DNA of 64,000 nt, taken from Pogostemon cablin. Taxonomy: Eukaryota > Streptophyta > Magnoliopsida > Lamiales > Lamiaceae. The stretch is from NCBI GenBank assembly GCA_023678885.1, contig CM043009.1, positions 16,113,117 through 16,177,116 on the forward strand. The letters are read 5' to 3'. Under the pieces are notes generated by a model that searched no databases, was not told the origin of the DNA, and was given only the letters and a program-made list of their open reading frames with translations. How positions within the stretch are numbered: the first letter of the stretch is position 1; each line of letters begins with the position of its first letter. The position numbers and the translations under genes are program-made. Shown piece by piece: positions 47,012-57,393 of this stretch.

Positions 47012-47463
47012 GTTAGCGCAAATCAAGGATCGTTATATGAAAGACATCAAACATTGTAGTATATATGTATTTCATGTAGTATATACAGATTGGGTAAAGA
47101 ATGGAACACTAATGTACTACTGCTATGTTGGTATTGATGAGTTTTTACTATGGAGAAAATGCATTGCTACTATGTATATAATACGAAGGCGCTGAATACA
47201 ACTAAAACATTTAAAATTTTAAAAAATTATAAATCAAACTAAAACAAAGCAAAAGACAAAACAAAATTATATAAATGGAATTTGAAAGTTTTTAAGTTTT
47301 CATTAATAGCATAAAAAATTTAATGTTTTCTGATATGATCATATGACATGGAATATAAGTATATGTAGTGAATGAAATAGAGAAATAACATCCTTAGAAT
47401 AATTCATGAAATTATTTGAATTCAAAAATAAAAAACATTCGGTACATGGATCCTTTAATTGTT

Positions 47464-47841
47464 CTACTATAAGAAAGTAAAAAGTGTCTCTCAATAAGAG
47501 GAGCAGTTGGTAACGGAATATAGCAATAAAAATGATAATTTTTATTTTAGCAATAAAATACCAATGGATTTATTCTCTATTTTACCAACGGAATTCAATC
47601 TGTTGGTACCAACGGAATCATTATATAAATTATCAACAAAATTATTAACAACGGATTATCAATGAAAAAATTTACCAACAGAGTTGAATTTTTATTGCTA
47701 AAAATTTACCAACCACCCTTTACCAATGGAAATTTACCAATGGATTCCGTTGTTAATCCGTTGGTAAACCAATTTAACAATGGAATTGAGACTTTTACCA
47801 CCAGCTTATTCCGTTGGTAAAAAAAAAGTTTTTTTTTAGTG
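47464..47841. mobile_element. Small CACTA-like element with repeated ACCAACGGA motifs
   Basis: The right end reads, on the minus strand, CACTAAAAAAAAAC followed by ACCAACGGAATAAGC. The left end CTACTATAAGAAAG is a weaker match to the CACTA start. Between them, ACCAACGGA/TCCGTTGGT and near versions occur many times in both orientations, as the sub-terminal repeats of CACTA elements do. No transposase is present. Confidence 0.55.
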
Positions 47842-49631
47842 AAAGTCCCTTTAATAATAAATTAAAGTACCATTTCTTAAAAAAAAAGAAGCGGGTGTTG
47901 ATTGTAATTTTTTTTGGAGAAACGGACTGAATTAGGTACGAAAATTCATTAAAAATCAAAAGAGTGATGGCCGTCAAAATAAAAGAGAAACAAATCAACA
48001 GTGGATATTTAGATGGACCTCTATTAACGAAGTAAAGCATTAAAGATTTAAGGCATGAAACAAAGAGATATTTAGATTATTACCTTACTAAATATCATTT
48101 GCAACATTGTACTAAAAGCCAATCCAACAGCATACATGCCATGACTCAAGGAATCATTCACATCCTTCAATTCCACTTATTTCAATTTTCAACAGCACAT
48201 GCAAAATAGGCTTCTTCATACCTTCTCGAACAAATATTTGTCTTGGCATCAAACGTGCAATGTAAATACGGTGTTATCCGACATTAATTCAAATTAAAAT
48301 TAACCCTTCATATATTAATTATTATATACCGATTAGGGGTTGGCTTCTTTCTCCAATGACGATTACATGAAGAAATCTTCTTGATGAAAATATTTGAGAA
48401 ATTATTGTTACTTCTACTCATTAGTGGTCTTTTAGTGATGAAAACCGAACCTGCTCCTGCTATATCATGCACTGAATCAGCTCATTTATAAACTACAAAA
48501 CCATGTTATTAGCAGATAGAGAAATCTATTTAGGAGGTTGATGGTTTATACATAGTGTAATAGAAGAATAAATCAATTATCCCAACAAAATTTCAGAAGC
48601 TGCTGGATTTGAGTTTCACTATGCAGCTAGATATGATCTATGTCATGATTGAAGTGCTTTCATATCCCTTTAAAATATGAAAGTAGCAAAGTATTGATTA
48701 TTTATTTGAATGACTTTGATTTTGGTGAATATTTAAAGTTTAGTGTGAAATCACGATCAGTGTGATATATTAATAGGAAACACGTCAGTGTTATGTTAAT
48801 TGATATACCTTGAAAGTGTGATGTTAGGTTGACAAGTCATATATCACAATGTAAGAAATCTGAATTGTTATATTAACATGTTATGTTCATTTATTACATA
48901 AGAATTTCTTAATATTTACATGTATTGAATAGATGTTTTATTTTAGCTCCTCTTGAGTCGAATGAACATTTATGTGATTTCTGACAGGGCCAAGATATTG
49001 TTTTGTGAGAACACGAGCTACATGTTTATATTTCTTCCAATTGCTACTTAAAATTCAGTTGCTATATCTTTAAGTTGACATGATTGTTTCTTCTTCTTAT
49101 CGTAATGGTGCTTAGTTTTTGAGTTCATTGATATTTTTGTTATCAATATGGATTGAAATAAAATCTGAAATTTGTTTGTTGTAATATGATGCTTGCACTA
49201 ATCCTAATTCTTTTGCTTATATTCAAATTTAGTTCAACTCTCATACTTTTATGTCTAATTTTATGGGAAATTTGGCAGAAATCTGTCACTTATAAAGTTT
49301 ATTTTCTATCACTTTTTTGGTTTCTATTCACCCAATCGTCGACTGTCCTCTCTGAAGAATGAACAAAGAGTACTACAATTATTTAATTACAGATTTATAA
49401 AAAACTTTATGACCTTTTCCATTATTATCATCTATCTTCTCTGCTCAAAATTGAATTCAACTTCTATACTGGTCTTACAAGTAAATTTCTTGAATGAAAG
49501 AAATAATTTAGTGGTGGTTAACATGTTTTGCACTTATATTTGATTTTAAAAATATTGTATAACCTTAAATTGTGGTACCAAAGGTGGAACTGAACCACAG
49601 TGATCTTTATACTATATACGTGTTTTTATCT

Positions 49632-49790
49632 ATTATTTTCAGTTCATTAGCTAAATCATATATATATATATATATATATCGTTTGTTAATGACAATACTT
49701 GTGAGAATCATAGATATAGTTAAATTACTTGAGAATCATGAACAAATGGTTCTTTAATGATAATACTTATGATAAAATTTCAGTAGGTGA
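49632..49790 (+). repeat. Diverged direct repeat, copy 1
   Basis: TTATTTTCAGTTCATTAGCT, AATCATATATATAT, then GAGAATCAT.GATATAGTTAA, GGTTCTTTAATGATAATACT and TTTCAGTAGG recur in order at 50612-50775. Identity is perhaps 80-85%. Confidence 0.7.
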
Positions 49791-50611
49791 ATCAATTTTA
49801 GTTGTGATTGTAGCAGTTATATGATATTTGTGAATTATTAATGGATTGAGAGATGACAAGAGTGAGCTAATCCGTGATACCAATATTTATAAGAGCGTAT
49901 GTTCTTTGAGACTTCCATTGATGCTTCTTTTCTGCAGTTATATTTGGAATTAGCATGCATTTAGTTGTACCATGAATTGCATTTTATTGCCAATGTTATA
50001 GAAGTTTGGAGCTGATATTATTATTCCACAGGGTGGTAGATTGCTTGAGAGCAACTTCATCAACTATACAAGACTATTAAGGAATTAAACAAGGTAAATT
50101 ACTTGATCAGACCATTTGTGTAATTTTCTTGAGTCTAGAAGCATAAGTAAATTAATTAAAAAAATATAAAAACTTGGAATAGAACTACAAATGTACATTT
50201 TTCTCAAGGATAAACCAACTTCTATTCGGGTACACTTTTCTCAATAAGGATTAGAGGAAAATAGTTTAAATTTGAAATTTCGTTCAAGGGATATAGGATC
50301 TATGAAGTTGATGAGGACTCACAAGTTATGAAGAAAAGTTTGTTGATACATAAAATTCTCTATTAAAATTTTGAAATTTGTTATTTTTCATTTTTTTTCA
50401 TGCGGAATATTGTCATACTGATATTTGACTTGCACTTAAACCTATATTTTTTATTTTAATTTTACAATATATGTTTGAAAATTGGTTGTACATATAGAGA
50501 AATGGGGGAAGAGTTCATGTTTAGGGCTTATAAAAGTGGGACAAAAGAAGGTAATCATAAGTCAACTATAATATACTGGAAAAAATTTCTCATCATTTTA
50601 TTCTGTAGCTG

Positions 50612-50775
50612 CTTTTATCAATTATTTCCACTTCATTAGTTAAATCATATATATATTGTTCGTCAATAACGATACTCATGAGAATCATGAGATATAGTTA
50701 AATCACCTAAGAATCATGAGGAAATGATTCTTTAATGATAATACTAATGGTTAAGTTTCAGTAGGGGAATAAAGT
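50612..50775 (+). repeat. Diverged direct repeat, copy 2
   Basis: This is the second copy of 49632-49790, about 1 kb downstream in the same orientation, with a shorter TA run. Confidence 0.7.
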
Positions 50776-51923
50776 TTAATCGCCACACTCTCAGCTGATC
50801 GAGAATATTATGGTACACAAATCTATGGTTGTTTAGCTAAGAGTTGGTGTTATGTTGTTCATTTTGCTAATTAGAAAATTGGTTAATTTGATTATGTTTA
50901 TGAAAAGTTGCAAGTGGCATGATGGGACATTACTGAAATGATTTTAAAATATATTAAAGAGAAGGTGGATAAGAGGCGAATGATATTCTCTACGCTAAAT
51001 TTATCATATAATGATTTTTGAGAAAACGAATTGAAGCGCCAGAGAGTTTTGTTTGTAGATATCTTACAACTTTTTCTATCTCAATTATTTATTGTGTGGA
51101 ATTAGAAATCCAATTCTAGATTAACTCTTCACACGTACTAAGTAGGCAACATGTTCTTTAGAGGACACGCACTTGAGTATTCAAGTTAATTTATGGCAAA
51201 TCTAAAGTTTATGTTAATTTCTAAAAAAAAGAATGCATATGAGAGTATTAATAATATAAACTCTAGCATAGTCTAGATTTTATATGAAGCACCTAGGGAT
51301 GACAACTAAGTGCATTTTGCATTAGCATATTCTAATAATGAGTTTGCAAGCTTTAATTAGGTTGTCACCTCAATCTGTTCATATCTTCTAATTTGGATGT
51401 TGGAATAGTTTGGGAGTTTAATTTTTTATTGTTTGATATTATTCTTTATTTTTGTGGGAATATACCGCTTATGTAATGTAATCTTTGGAATCTTTGGACC
51501 TTTGAACTTCTAATATTGAAAGAAAGAATCCACCAGATATACATAGAGAAAATTTTCATGTTTGGGTCTTGAGTATTGATAGCTTTTAGTTTGGGAATCT
51601 TGGGACCGTTTGTTGCAATTTTTTTGGGGGTTTATTTAACTTAGAAATTTTATATAATTTGTTGAAAGTTGAAGTATATTTTGTGAATGATGCAGATGTA
51701 GAGAGAAACAAATGAAAGAATCCATCAGGCTTTACAGTATGAATTAGATATTTATAATTCTATTTATGTAGCACGATTTTATTTAGTCTATTATATTTAT
51801 CTAAAGTCATCGCGAAGTATTTTACCATATTTTTGTATTGTATTTTGATTGCTGGATGTTTTTCATGTCACCTCATATTCTAATAGAGGTTCTTCATGGA
51901 GGCTGATGACTATTGTGTTTCAG

Positions 51924-52014
51924 GTAGTAACGAGTATGGGCAATGTGGTGAAGAACCTTTTAGAAGAGATATGGTGATCTACAAGGATGTGTGCAAAAGC
52001 TTTCGATTTGTCAG
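51924..52014 (+). pseudogene. RCC1-family protein fragment
   Basis: After a splice-like TGTGTTTCAG the translation reads GSNEYGQCGEEP then RRDMVIYK, and the piece ends at TCAG before GTATTT. GSNEYGQCG is the core of an RCC1 repeat (beta-propeller proteins such as UVR8 and RUG3 in plants). The GEEP extension recalls a plant RCC1 subfamily in which a DTG-type linker and RD.VIPQ follow; the linker is missing here. It is a short captured exon on the Helitron's coding strand. Confidence 0.6.
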
Positions 52015-53782
52015 GTATTTAGTGCAACGTATGTTGAGAAGATTATGTTTTATACATCTAAACTTTTTTTACCCAATTTGCTCGAAACTTATCTGTGGAG
52101 AATTTCATTTTATTTTAAGAACGACTGAATATTAAAAAAAAATTAGTGGTTATTGAAACTACTTTAGCTCTTCAAATAATAGACAATATTTGTTGTTTTA
52201 TTAGGATCATTTAATGTGGATTCCTTTTTTTTTTGTTTTTTTTTTGTCCATGGTCCCCTAATGCAAACTTCAAGAGTTTTATGTAGTAAGTAGTTTGGAA
52301 AATATCCTGGCACAGATAAATTTAGTAAAACAAATAAATATTATTCAGTGGTTACTTAAACATTCAGGAATTTGTGCCTTTTTTATAGAATTGTGCACCG
52401 CTAATAAACTACAGATTTTAAGAGTTTAAATTTAATTATTTTTTGTTGAGTAACCACTGAAAAACATTCAGTTTTATTGAGAAACGCTTGGTTCTTTAGT
52501 TGAAAAACTAAATATTTTTTTAGATCTTATTTTTAGTATTGATATATCAGAAGTATATTTTAGATGTTAAGGTTATGTTCTTTATATGTATAATAAGTTT
52601 CATTTCAAGCTAAATATCCTTATGATGCTTCATCTATTGTTATTTAGGTTATTGATGTATTTGTCTTGATTTGTGTGTATTTGTCTTACTTTAAAGAGGA
52701 CACATTCTTTGTTAATTTTGTATGAATGATATTAGTGTTGGGTCTTAAGAAGTCTTACATGATAGGAAATAAGGATGGTTTTTGTGACTATTTTTTTCAG
52801 TAAGATTTGGTATGATTAGCCTCACGTAACATGTGTTTAAAGTAAAATAGAACCCGATAATGTTGGATACTTTTTTATCATTTGAAAGCTGATATGATTA
52901 GTGACATAAAATAGATGTAATTGTTATTTGAGATTTTACTTTATGAGTTTTAATATTGTAGAAACCAATAATAGAACGGTCTATGCATCATAAAATGGTT
53001 TAACCCGTGCTTATTTTTTAGCCTAACAGTTGTTAGTCAGTGTAAGGAACAATTTGGATTCATTGTTATAAATTGCTTTTTCTTGACAAGTGTGTTTTTC
53101 ATTAACTAAAAAAGTTATAGTTTCTTAATATATTAGCCACTCGTTGTGCATATTTAGAAATCTCTACATAGTTTGTTTTTTTCCCTAACAAAATTTTATG
53201 CAACTTATACCCCTTAACGTTACATGGAAAACTTTAGGAGTTCTCTTTTAAAATTTTTATTTCGACCCTTCATGACTGAGTCAGTGAACCTGGACACTTT
53301 TTTTTTTTTATAAAAATGGCTCATGAGAATAATCTCATGCCTTAAATTGTGGGTATGATTAGTGTAACACTTTAGCAAAAATTTGCGATTGGACATTCAT
53401 TTCCTATAATTGCTTTACTCTGTTCAGGTGCTTATTTCTTTGTAAGGTTATACAATAAAAAAAAGTTTTTATACTAATGGTTTAACATGTCAATGTCATT
53501 ACGTATGCCAGCTATGTTGACCTTTAAACTCATAATTTGGAAAAGTGGTATGACTATTGAGAAAGTTGTACTTATATGATTTGAAAAGGTATAAAAGGCT
53601 AAATTGGACGCTCTAAAATAGATTCTATATTAGTAATATATTTTTTTGTGAAATTTAGTTTTATCTGTGAAAAAATAATAATGTGAAATTTAATTGATTT
53701 TCTAATATTTTTCTTGACGTTTATTTAATAATTTCCTTTTCATTTTTCAGGATAAATTTTACTCAATTTAATATTATTTTTA
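52015..53782. other. Helitron interior without recognised genes
   Basis: AT-rich, with scattered homopolymer runs (for example 52225-52247 and 53300-53310). I see no coding similarity and no repeat structure. Confidence 0.5.
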
Positions 53783-54425
53783 GATGGGTTTCAGAATTTT
53801 GCTTAATGGGTTGCAAAGGTTGGAGATGGAACAGAAGGCACGAACACCGAATACGGAAGCGATGTTCAAATTCCTCACGAAATTCTACTAAGGTACGAAG
53901 GTGATCCTATAGGTGCAATTGTCATTAGCATATATCCTGACTTGAGAAATACAATAGATCACCATGAATATTTTCATGATAGAGCCATTCTTGTGCAACT
54001 CTTGATATGGTAGATTCAATTAATGAATACATGGCCAACTCTTGATGTGGTGGATTCAATTAATGAATACATGATAGGATTGAATGGAAATGAAATGAAG
54101 TCATATTTCAGCTCTGATTCTCCCTGCAAATCAGATGAAAATGTTGATATGCTCGCTGATGTTCACACTCCTGAATTCTTAAATACTATAAGGTGTTCAG
54201 GAGTACCTAATCATGAGCTTAATCTTAAGGTTGGAACATCGATAATGCTGTTGTGGAATAATGATCACTCAAGAGGTTTATGTAACTGAATAAGACTCTT
54301 GGTTACCAATTTGGGAAAACACGTTTTGCATGCACTGTTGTTGACTGGAAGTAATGCAGGAGAGATAGTGCTCATACCAAGATTTACATTAACACTGACT
54401 GATATTAGGCTTCCTTTTAGGTTCT
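53783..54425 (+). pseudogene. C-terminal fragment of a Helitron PIF1-type helicase
   Basis: Through several frame changes the sequence matches the C-terminal half of plant Helitron RepHel helicase: VGDGTEG, IPHEIL, then YPDLRNT and EYFHDRAIL. It continues with TLDVVDSINEYMIGLNG, SSDSPCKSDENVDMLADVHT, PEFLNTIRCSGVPNHELNLK, VGTSIMLLWNNDHSRGLCN, a frame break, then LVTNLGKHVLHA, NAGEIVLIPRFTL and RLPFRF. Normally MLLRN is present; here it is MLLWN. The final FAMTINKSQGQ motif VI, the Walker A part and the Rep domain are absent. A local tandem duplication of about 41 bases at 54000-54072 repeats the VVDSINEYM coding stretch out of frame. The fragment marks the host element as a Helitron but cannot support movement. 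Confidence 0.85.
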
Positions 54426-54470
54426 AAAAAAGGTAGATTCTAGTGATCGTGTCGTATGCAATGATGTGAT

Positions 54471-54521
54471 ATAATTTATAGGTGTTTCTCTTTTGTTGAT
54501 GCCCTTATAGTATTACAAGCA
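54471..54521 (+). repeat. 50 bp direct repeat flanking the solo LTR, copy 1
   Basis: ATAATTTATAGGTGTTTCTC, TTTTGTTGATGCCC and TTATAG.ATTACAAGCA occurs here and again immediately right of the solo LTR at 56741. It is separated from the left LTR end by about 20 bases. Confidence 0.8.
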
Positions 54522-55108
54522 TTACAAGCACCAAGAGATAATTGATGAGAGTGAAAATAAGCGTGTTTTAGTGTCCAAATCTAACACCTTCTTGGTTGGA
54601 ATTGTTATCATATATTAGCATAAGTGTCTTATATTAAATATATGTGAGAAAAAGGTGCACTTGAGGTGTTTTATTATGTTTTAGGTGGAAAAATGATCAA
54701 AAGTGCAAAGTTAGAAAAAATGTGCAATTTGTGCAATGATTCTAAAAAACACACGTCCAACTTGTGTAATTTTTCTGTATTCATGTAGAGCTTTGAATTG
54801 GAAGTGTGATATATTTTGAAAAGCCACAGAAAAGATGATCGTTTTGGCGTAAAGAACACCTCAATTGGATTCCAAACGAGGAAGTTATGAGCAAAATGGT
54901 GACGTCGCGCGAGCTGTACCGAACAGAACGAATGTTCTACTTTCCATGGCTTGTTACAGATACAAAACTTGGAATTTTTGTGAGTTCTTTATATGTATAG
55001 AAAGCCAATGTAGAGAAGATCGCGTGAGCGTAAGAATCACTCAAATCAGAGTTCGGATGTGGAACTTATACGCGAAATGGTGAGACTGCACACTTCAGTT
55101 CGACCAGA

Positions 55109-55154
55109 GTTCGACCACGACACGAGCTGTTCGACCACTGTGTCGTGGTCGAAC
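55109..55154 (+). promoter_or_regulatory. Perfect inverted repeat upstream of the solo-LTR TATA box
   Basis: GTTCGACCACGACAC at 55109-55123 is exactly inverted at 55140-55154 with a 16-base loop. A further partial GTTCGACCAGA lies just before, and TGTTCGACCAC lies in the loop. The TATA box is about 105 bases downstream, so this may be an LTR enhancer or a hairpin; function is inference. Confidence 0.5.
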
Positions 55155-55757
55155 CAAAAGCCTGAACAGCGAAAAATCAGGATTTTTACCCCCTGTTCGT
55201 AAATTTTCATGCTTTCCAAGAAAAAGCTCATCCTAAGTCCATAAGGAGAGCTTACAAATATAAAAGGGGATGTAGATTACATCATTATTCATCATTGATA
55301 TTGGAATTGGAGAGGAGCCACATCCATCCTACACCACACCACAAAGGGGATCATCCCCCAACCATCATTCACATCCTTTCCTCCATCCATCCATCACTTT
55401 GAAGATTTGTCTGTGGAATCAAAAGTAGTACCAAGAGGAGGATTCAAGATGGAGAAGGACGCGATGACTCCCAATCACTTTGAAGATTCGTCTGTGGAAT
55501 CAAGAGGAGAACCAAGAGAATAATTCAAGACAGAGAATGACGCGACGACTCCCAAATCTAGGATTTACTTCGTTTCCTAATTTATCTTATAATTTTTCAG
55601 ACATCTGGGTAAGATCTATCCAACCTACATGATTGTTCTTCGTAACATCATGGGCTAGAGCCTTTTTTGAAAGAACTAGGGTTGCGAAGGTTTTTATAAA
55701 TTAATTGATCTTTCATGTGTAAACTCCGTACAACACTACTTGTGAAATTATTTTATA

Positions 55758-56008
55758 CTCCCTCTTGACATACTTATCTTTTTGGTTTGTCCCACTAAGT
55801 TGACACATTTTCTTTTTAATACATGAGACCCACATAAAATAATTAATCTACTCTCATGGGCCCTACATATTACCTCTAATACAACTACCCACTACACATT
55901 AAATATTATTTCTCTCACTTCACTTTACTTCACTTTACATTAAATTATTATTTTCCTTAATCTCCGTGCCCAAAAAAAATTATACCAACTTTAATGGGAT
56001 GGAGGGAG
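55758..56008. mobile_element. Stowaway-type MITE inside the solo LTR
   Basis: The left end CTCCCTCTTGACATACTTAT and the right end TTAATGGGATGGAGGGAG are flanked by TA on both sides. The internal phrases GGGCCCTACATATTACCTC and AATACAACTACCCACTACAC match its relative at 35953-36200. Confidence 0.85.
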
Positions 56009-56740
56009 TATAAGATTGTACTTTTTTAATCCATATTCACGGTCGTTTTGTGCATCTTCAATTGTTATATAGAGTCTGAATATATATCTTGGTTGTAGAT
56101 TGAGTGCGTTCACCGCTGAACAGGATTTCATGTTATGATTCTAAGTGTGGGACTCCAAAACTTCTTTAGAACTATCATATATAGATACTTATTAATTGAA
56201 TTGAATTCCGATTATTCAGTAGGATAAAGAGAATAATTGTATAGTACCTATAAAGGGAGATCATATCGGGTTAGAGTACTAATTGGCCAGAGAAATAATT
56301 GATACAAATATTACCTCGAAAGAGAGGGGGTGGAATTATATCTCTTGCTCCGAGGTTATTCACATGTGTTACACTTATGTTTACTTGTGTCTATAGAGTA
56401 AATATGCATGGTTTAGTGATGCGTCCATATTCCACAAGATAGAGTCGAACATCAACACACGGAAGGAAAATTAATGAGTGAAACTGGATTTCCCTAGAGC
56501 TACCTATTCTCTTACTTGATTCACTTTCGTATTCTTTTAAGTGCCTTTATTTAATTTAAGTTTTTTAGTTGTTAGATTAAATCCTCAAACTTAATTGCCT
56601 AGTCTTAATTAATTTATTAAATAATAATTGATAATACGCCGTCCTTTGGGTTCGATAATTCACTTGGTTGCTTGCTTAAACTGCAACTGATATCCTTAAT
56701 ACTGGGGGAATAATTTTGCGTGCAAAGAAAATGCGTATCA

Positions 56741-56793
56741 ATAATTTATAGGTGTTTCTCTTTTGTTGATGCCCTTATAGCATTATTACAAGC
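56741..56793 (+). repeat. 50 bp direct repeat flanking the solo LTR, copy 2
   Basis: This is the second copy of 54471-54521, beginning with the same ATAAT that forms the LTR target duplication. Confidence 0.8.
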
Positions 56794-57364
56794 ATCAAAA
56801 TTATCTCAACTCATATATCTTTCAATGAGAGTTGTTATACTTTTTTTAAAATTTATTTTTTTATTTTTATAGAAGTTTAATTAGTTAAGTTTTTAAAGCT
56901 TTGTTGATTTAATTTCTTTGTTAAGCACAAAATTATATTATGTGTTAATTATATTATTTGTAAATATTTATATTTAACCTATTAATTTTTATAAAAATTA
57001 TGTCAATGTTACATTAAAGCTTCGACTTTGAATTGACTACTAACCAATCTTTTTTTAAGGTCTTCACTTTCATTTTTCATAATATAAAAAATTTCAATTT
57101 CAAATTTTATTATTATTGTAGACCTAAACATCTTTCGTGTACATGCTATTATATTATATTTTATTATATTATATTAATAAGGGATTCACCATATTAGTCT
57201 TAATAGATTAAAATTAAACCAAAAATAATATATGGGATTGCACTCACAATATCTTACCTTAAATGCAATTAAATAACTTTAATATAATTCACAATAACCA
57301 AAGTTCATTCTTTTAAACTTTTTATAAATTATAAATAAATACATTATTTTTTTCATAACGTCTC

Positions 57365-57393
57365 CCCGTGCATCGCACGGGTTAAAACGCTAG
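57365..57393 (+). mobile_element. Helitron 3' terminus (hairpin and CTAG)
   Basis: CCCGTGCATCGCACGGG forms a hairpin with 7 bp CCCGTGC/GCACGGG arms and an ATC loop. It is followed by TTAAAACG and CTAG at 57390-57393, and then T. This is almost identical to the textbook 3' end of plant Helitrons, where the hairpin acts as the terminator of rolling-circle strand transfer. Confidence 0.92.

Larger units (their letters stand above)
47842..51895. other. Helitron interior without recognised genes
   Basis: AT-rich DNA holding no frame with family similarity. It contains a (TA)n run at 49660-49679 and a pair of related 160 bp repeats (49632-49790, 50612-50775). It may be introns or intergenic DNA carried in with captured fragments. 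Confidence 0.5.
54543..56740 (+). mobile_element. Solo LTR (2.2 kb) with 5 bp target duplication
   Basis: It starts TGATGAGAGTGAAAATAAGC and ends AAAATGCGTATCA, so the ends are TGAT..ATCA. ATAAT flanks it on both sides (54538-54542 and 56741-56745). No gag or pol is present, so it is a solo LTR left by recombination. Features in order are a 15 bp perfect inverted repeat at 55109-55123/55140-55154, a TATA box TATAAAA at 55259-55265, and a tandem duplication of about 75 bases (55399-55472 and 55474-55550; TTTGAAGATT.GTCTGTGGAA). The end region has CCTTTGGGTTCGATAATTCA, as in plant Ty3/gypsy LTRs. The family assignment is by impression. Confidence 0.75.
36480..57393 (+). mobile_element. Probable giant Helitron carrying captured host gene fragments
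   Basis: The 3' terminus at 57393 is a canonical plant Helitron end (hairpin, spacer, CTAG, followed by T). A decayed Helitron-type helicase C-terminus lies 3 kb upstream on the same strand. The proposed 5' end is TCTTTATATATATAATAGCA at 36480, preceded by A, which fits the TC start and AT-rich opening of plant Helitrons; this boundary is less certain than the 3' end. In between are same-strand fragments of CYP71, TOR kinase, an RCC1 protein and several unidentified exon-like pieces, several with splice sites. This is the typical gene-capture pattern of Helitrons. No Rep (HUH) nuclease region was found, so the element is not autonomous. It contains a 4.28 kb internal tandem duplication, and later insertions of a foldback element, a CACTA-like element and a solo LTR. 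Without the solo LTR it would be about 18.7 kb. Confidence 0.65.

Noticed and set aside
51896..52135. 79-residue frame starting at ATG 51896
   Set aside because: Only the part after the splice-like AG at 51923 resembles RCC1; the ATG and the tail past 52014 look like intron sequence.
53783..54425. Considered as a cellular PIF1 helicase gene
   Set aside because: The wording (SSDSPCKSDENVDMLADVHT, PEFLNTIRCSGVPNHELNLK) is that of plant Helitron helicases, it is frame-broken, and a Helitron end lies downstream.
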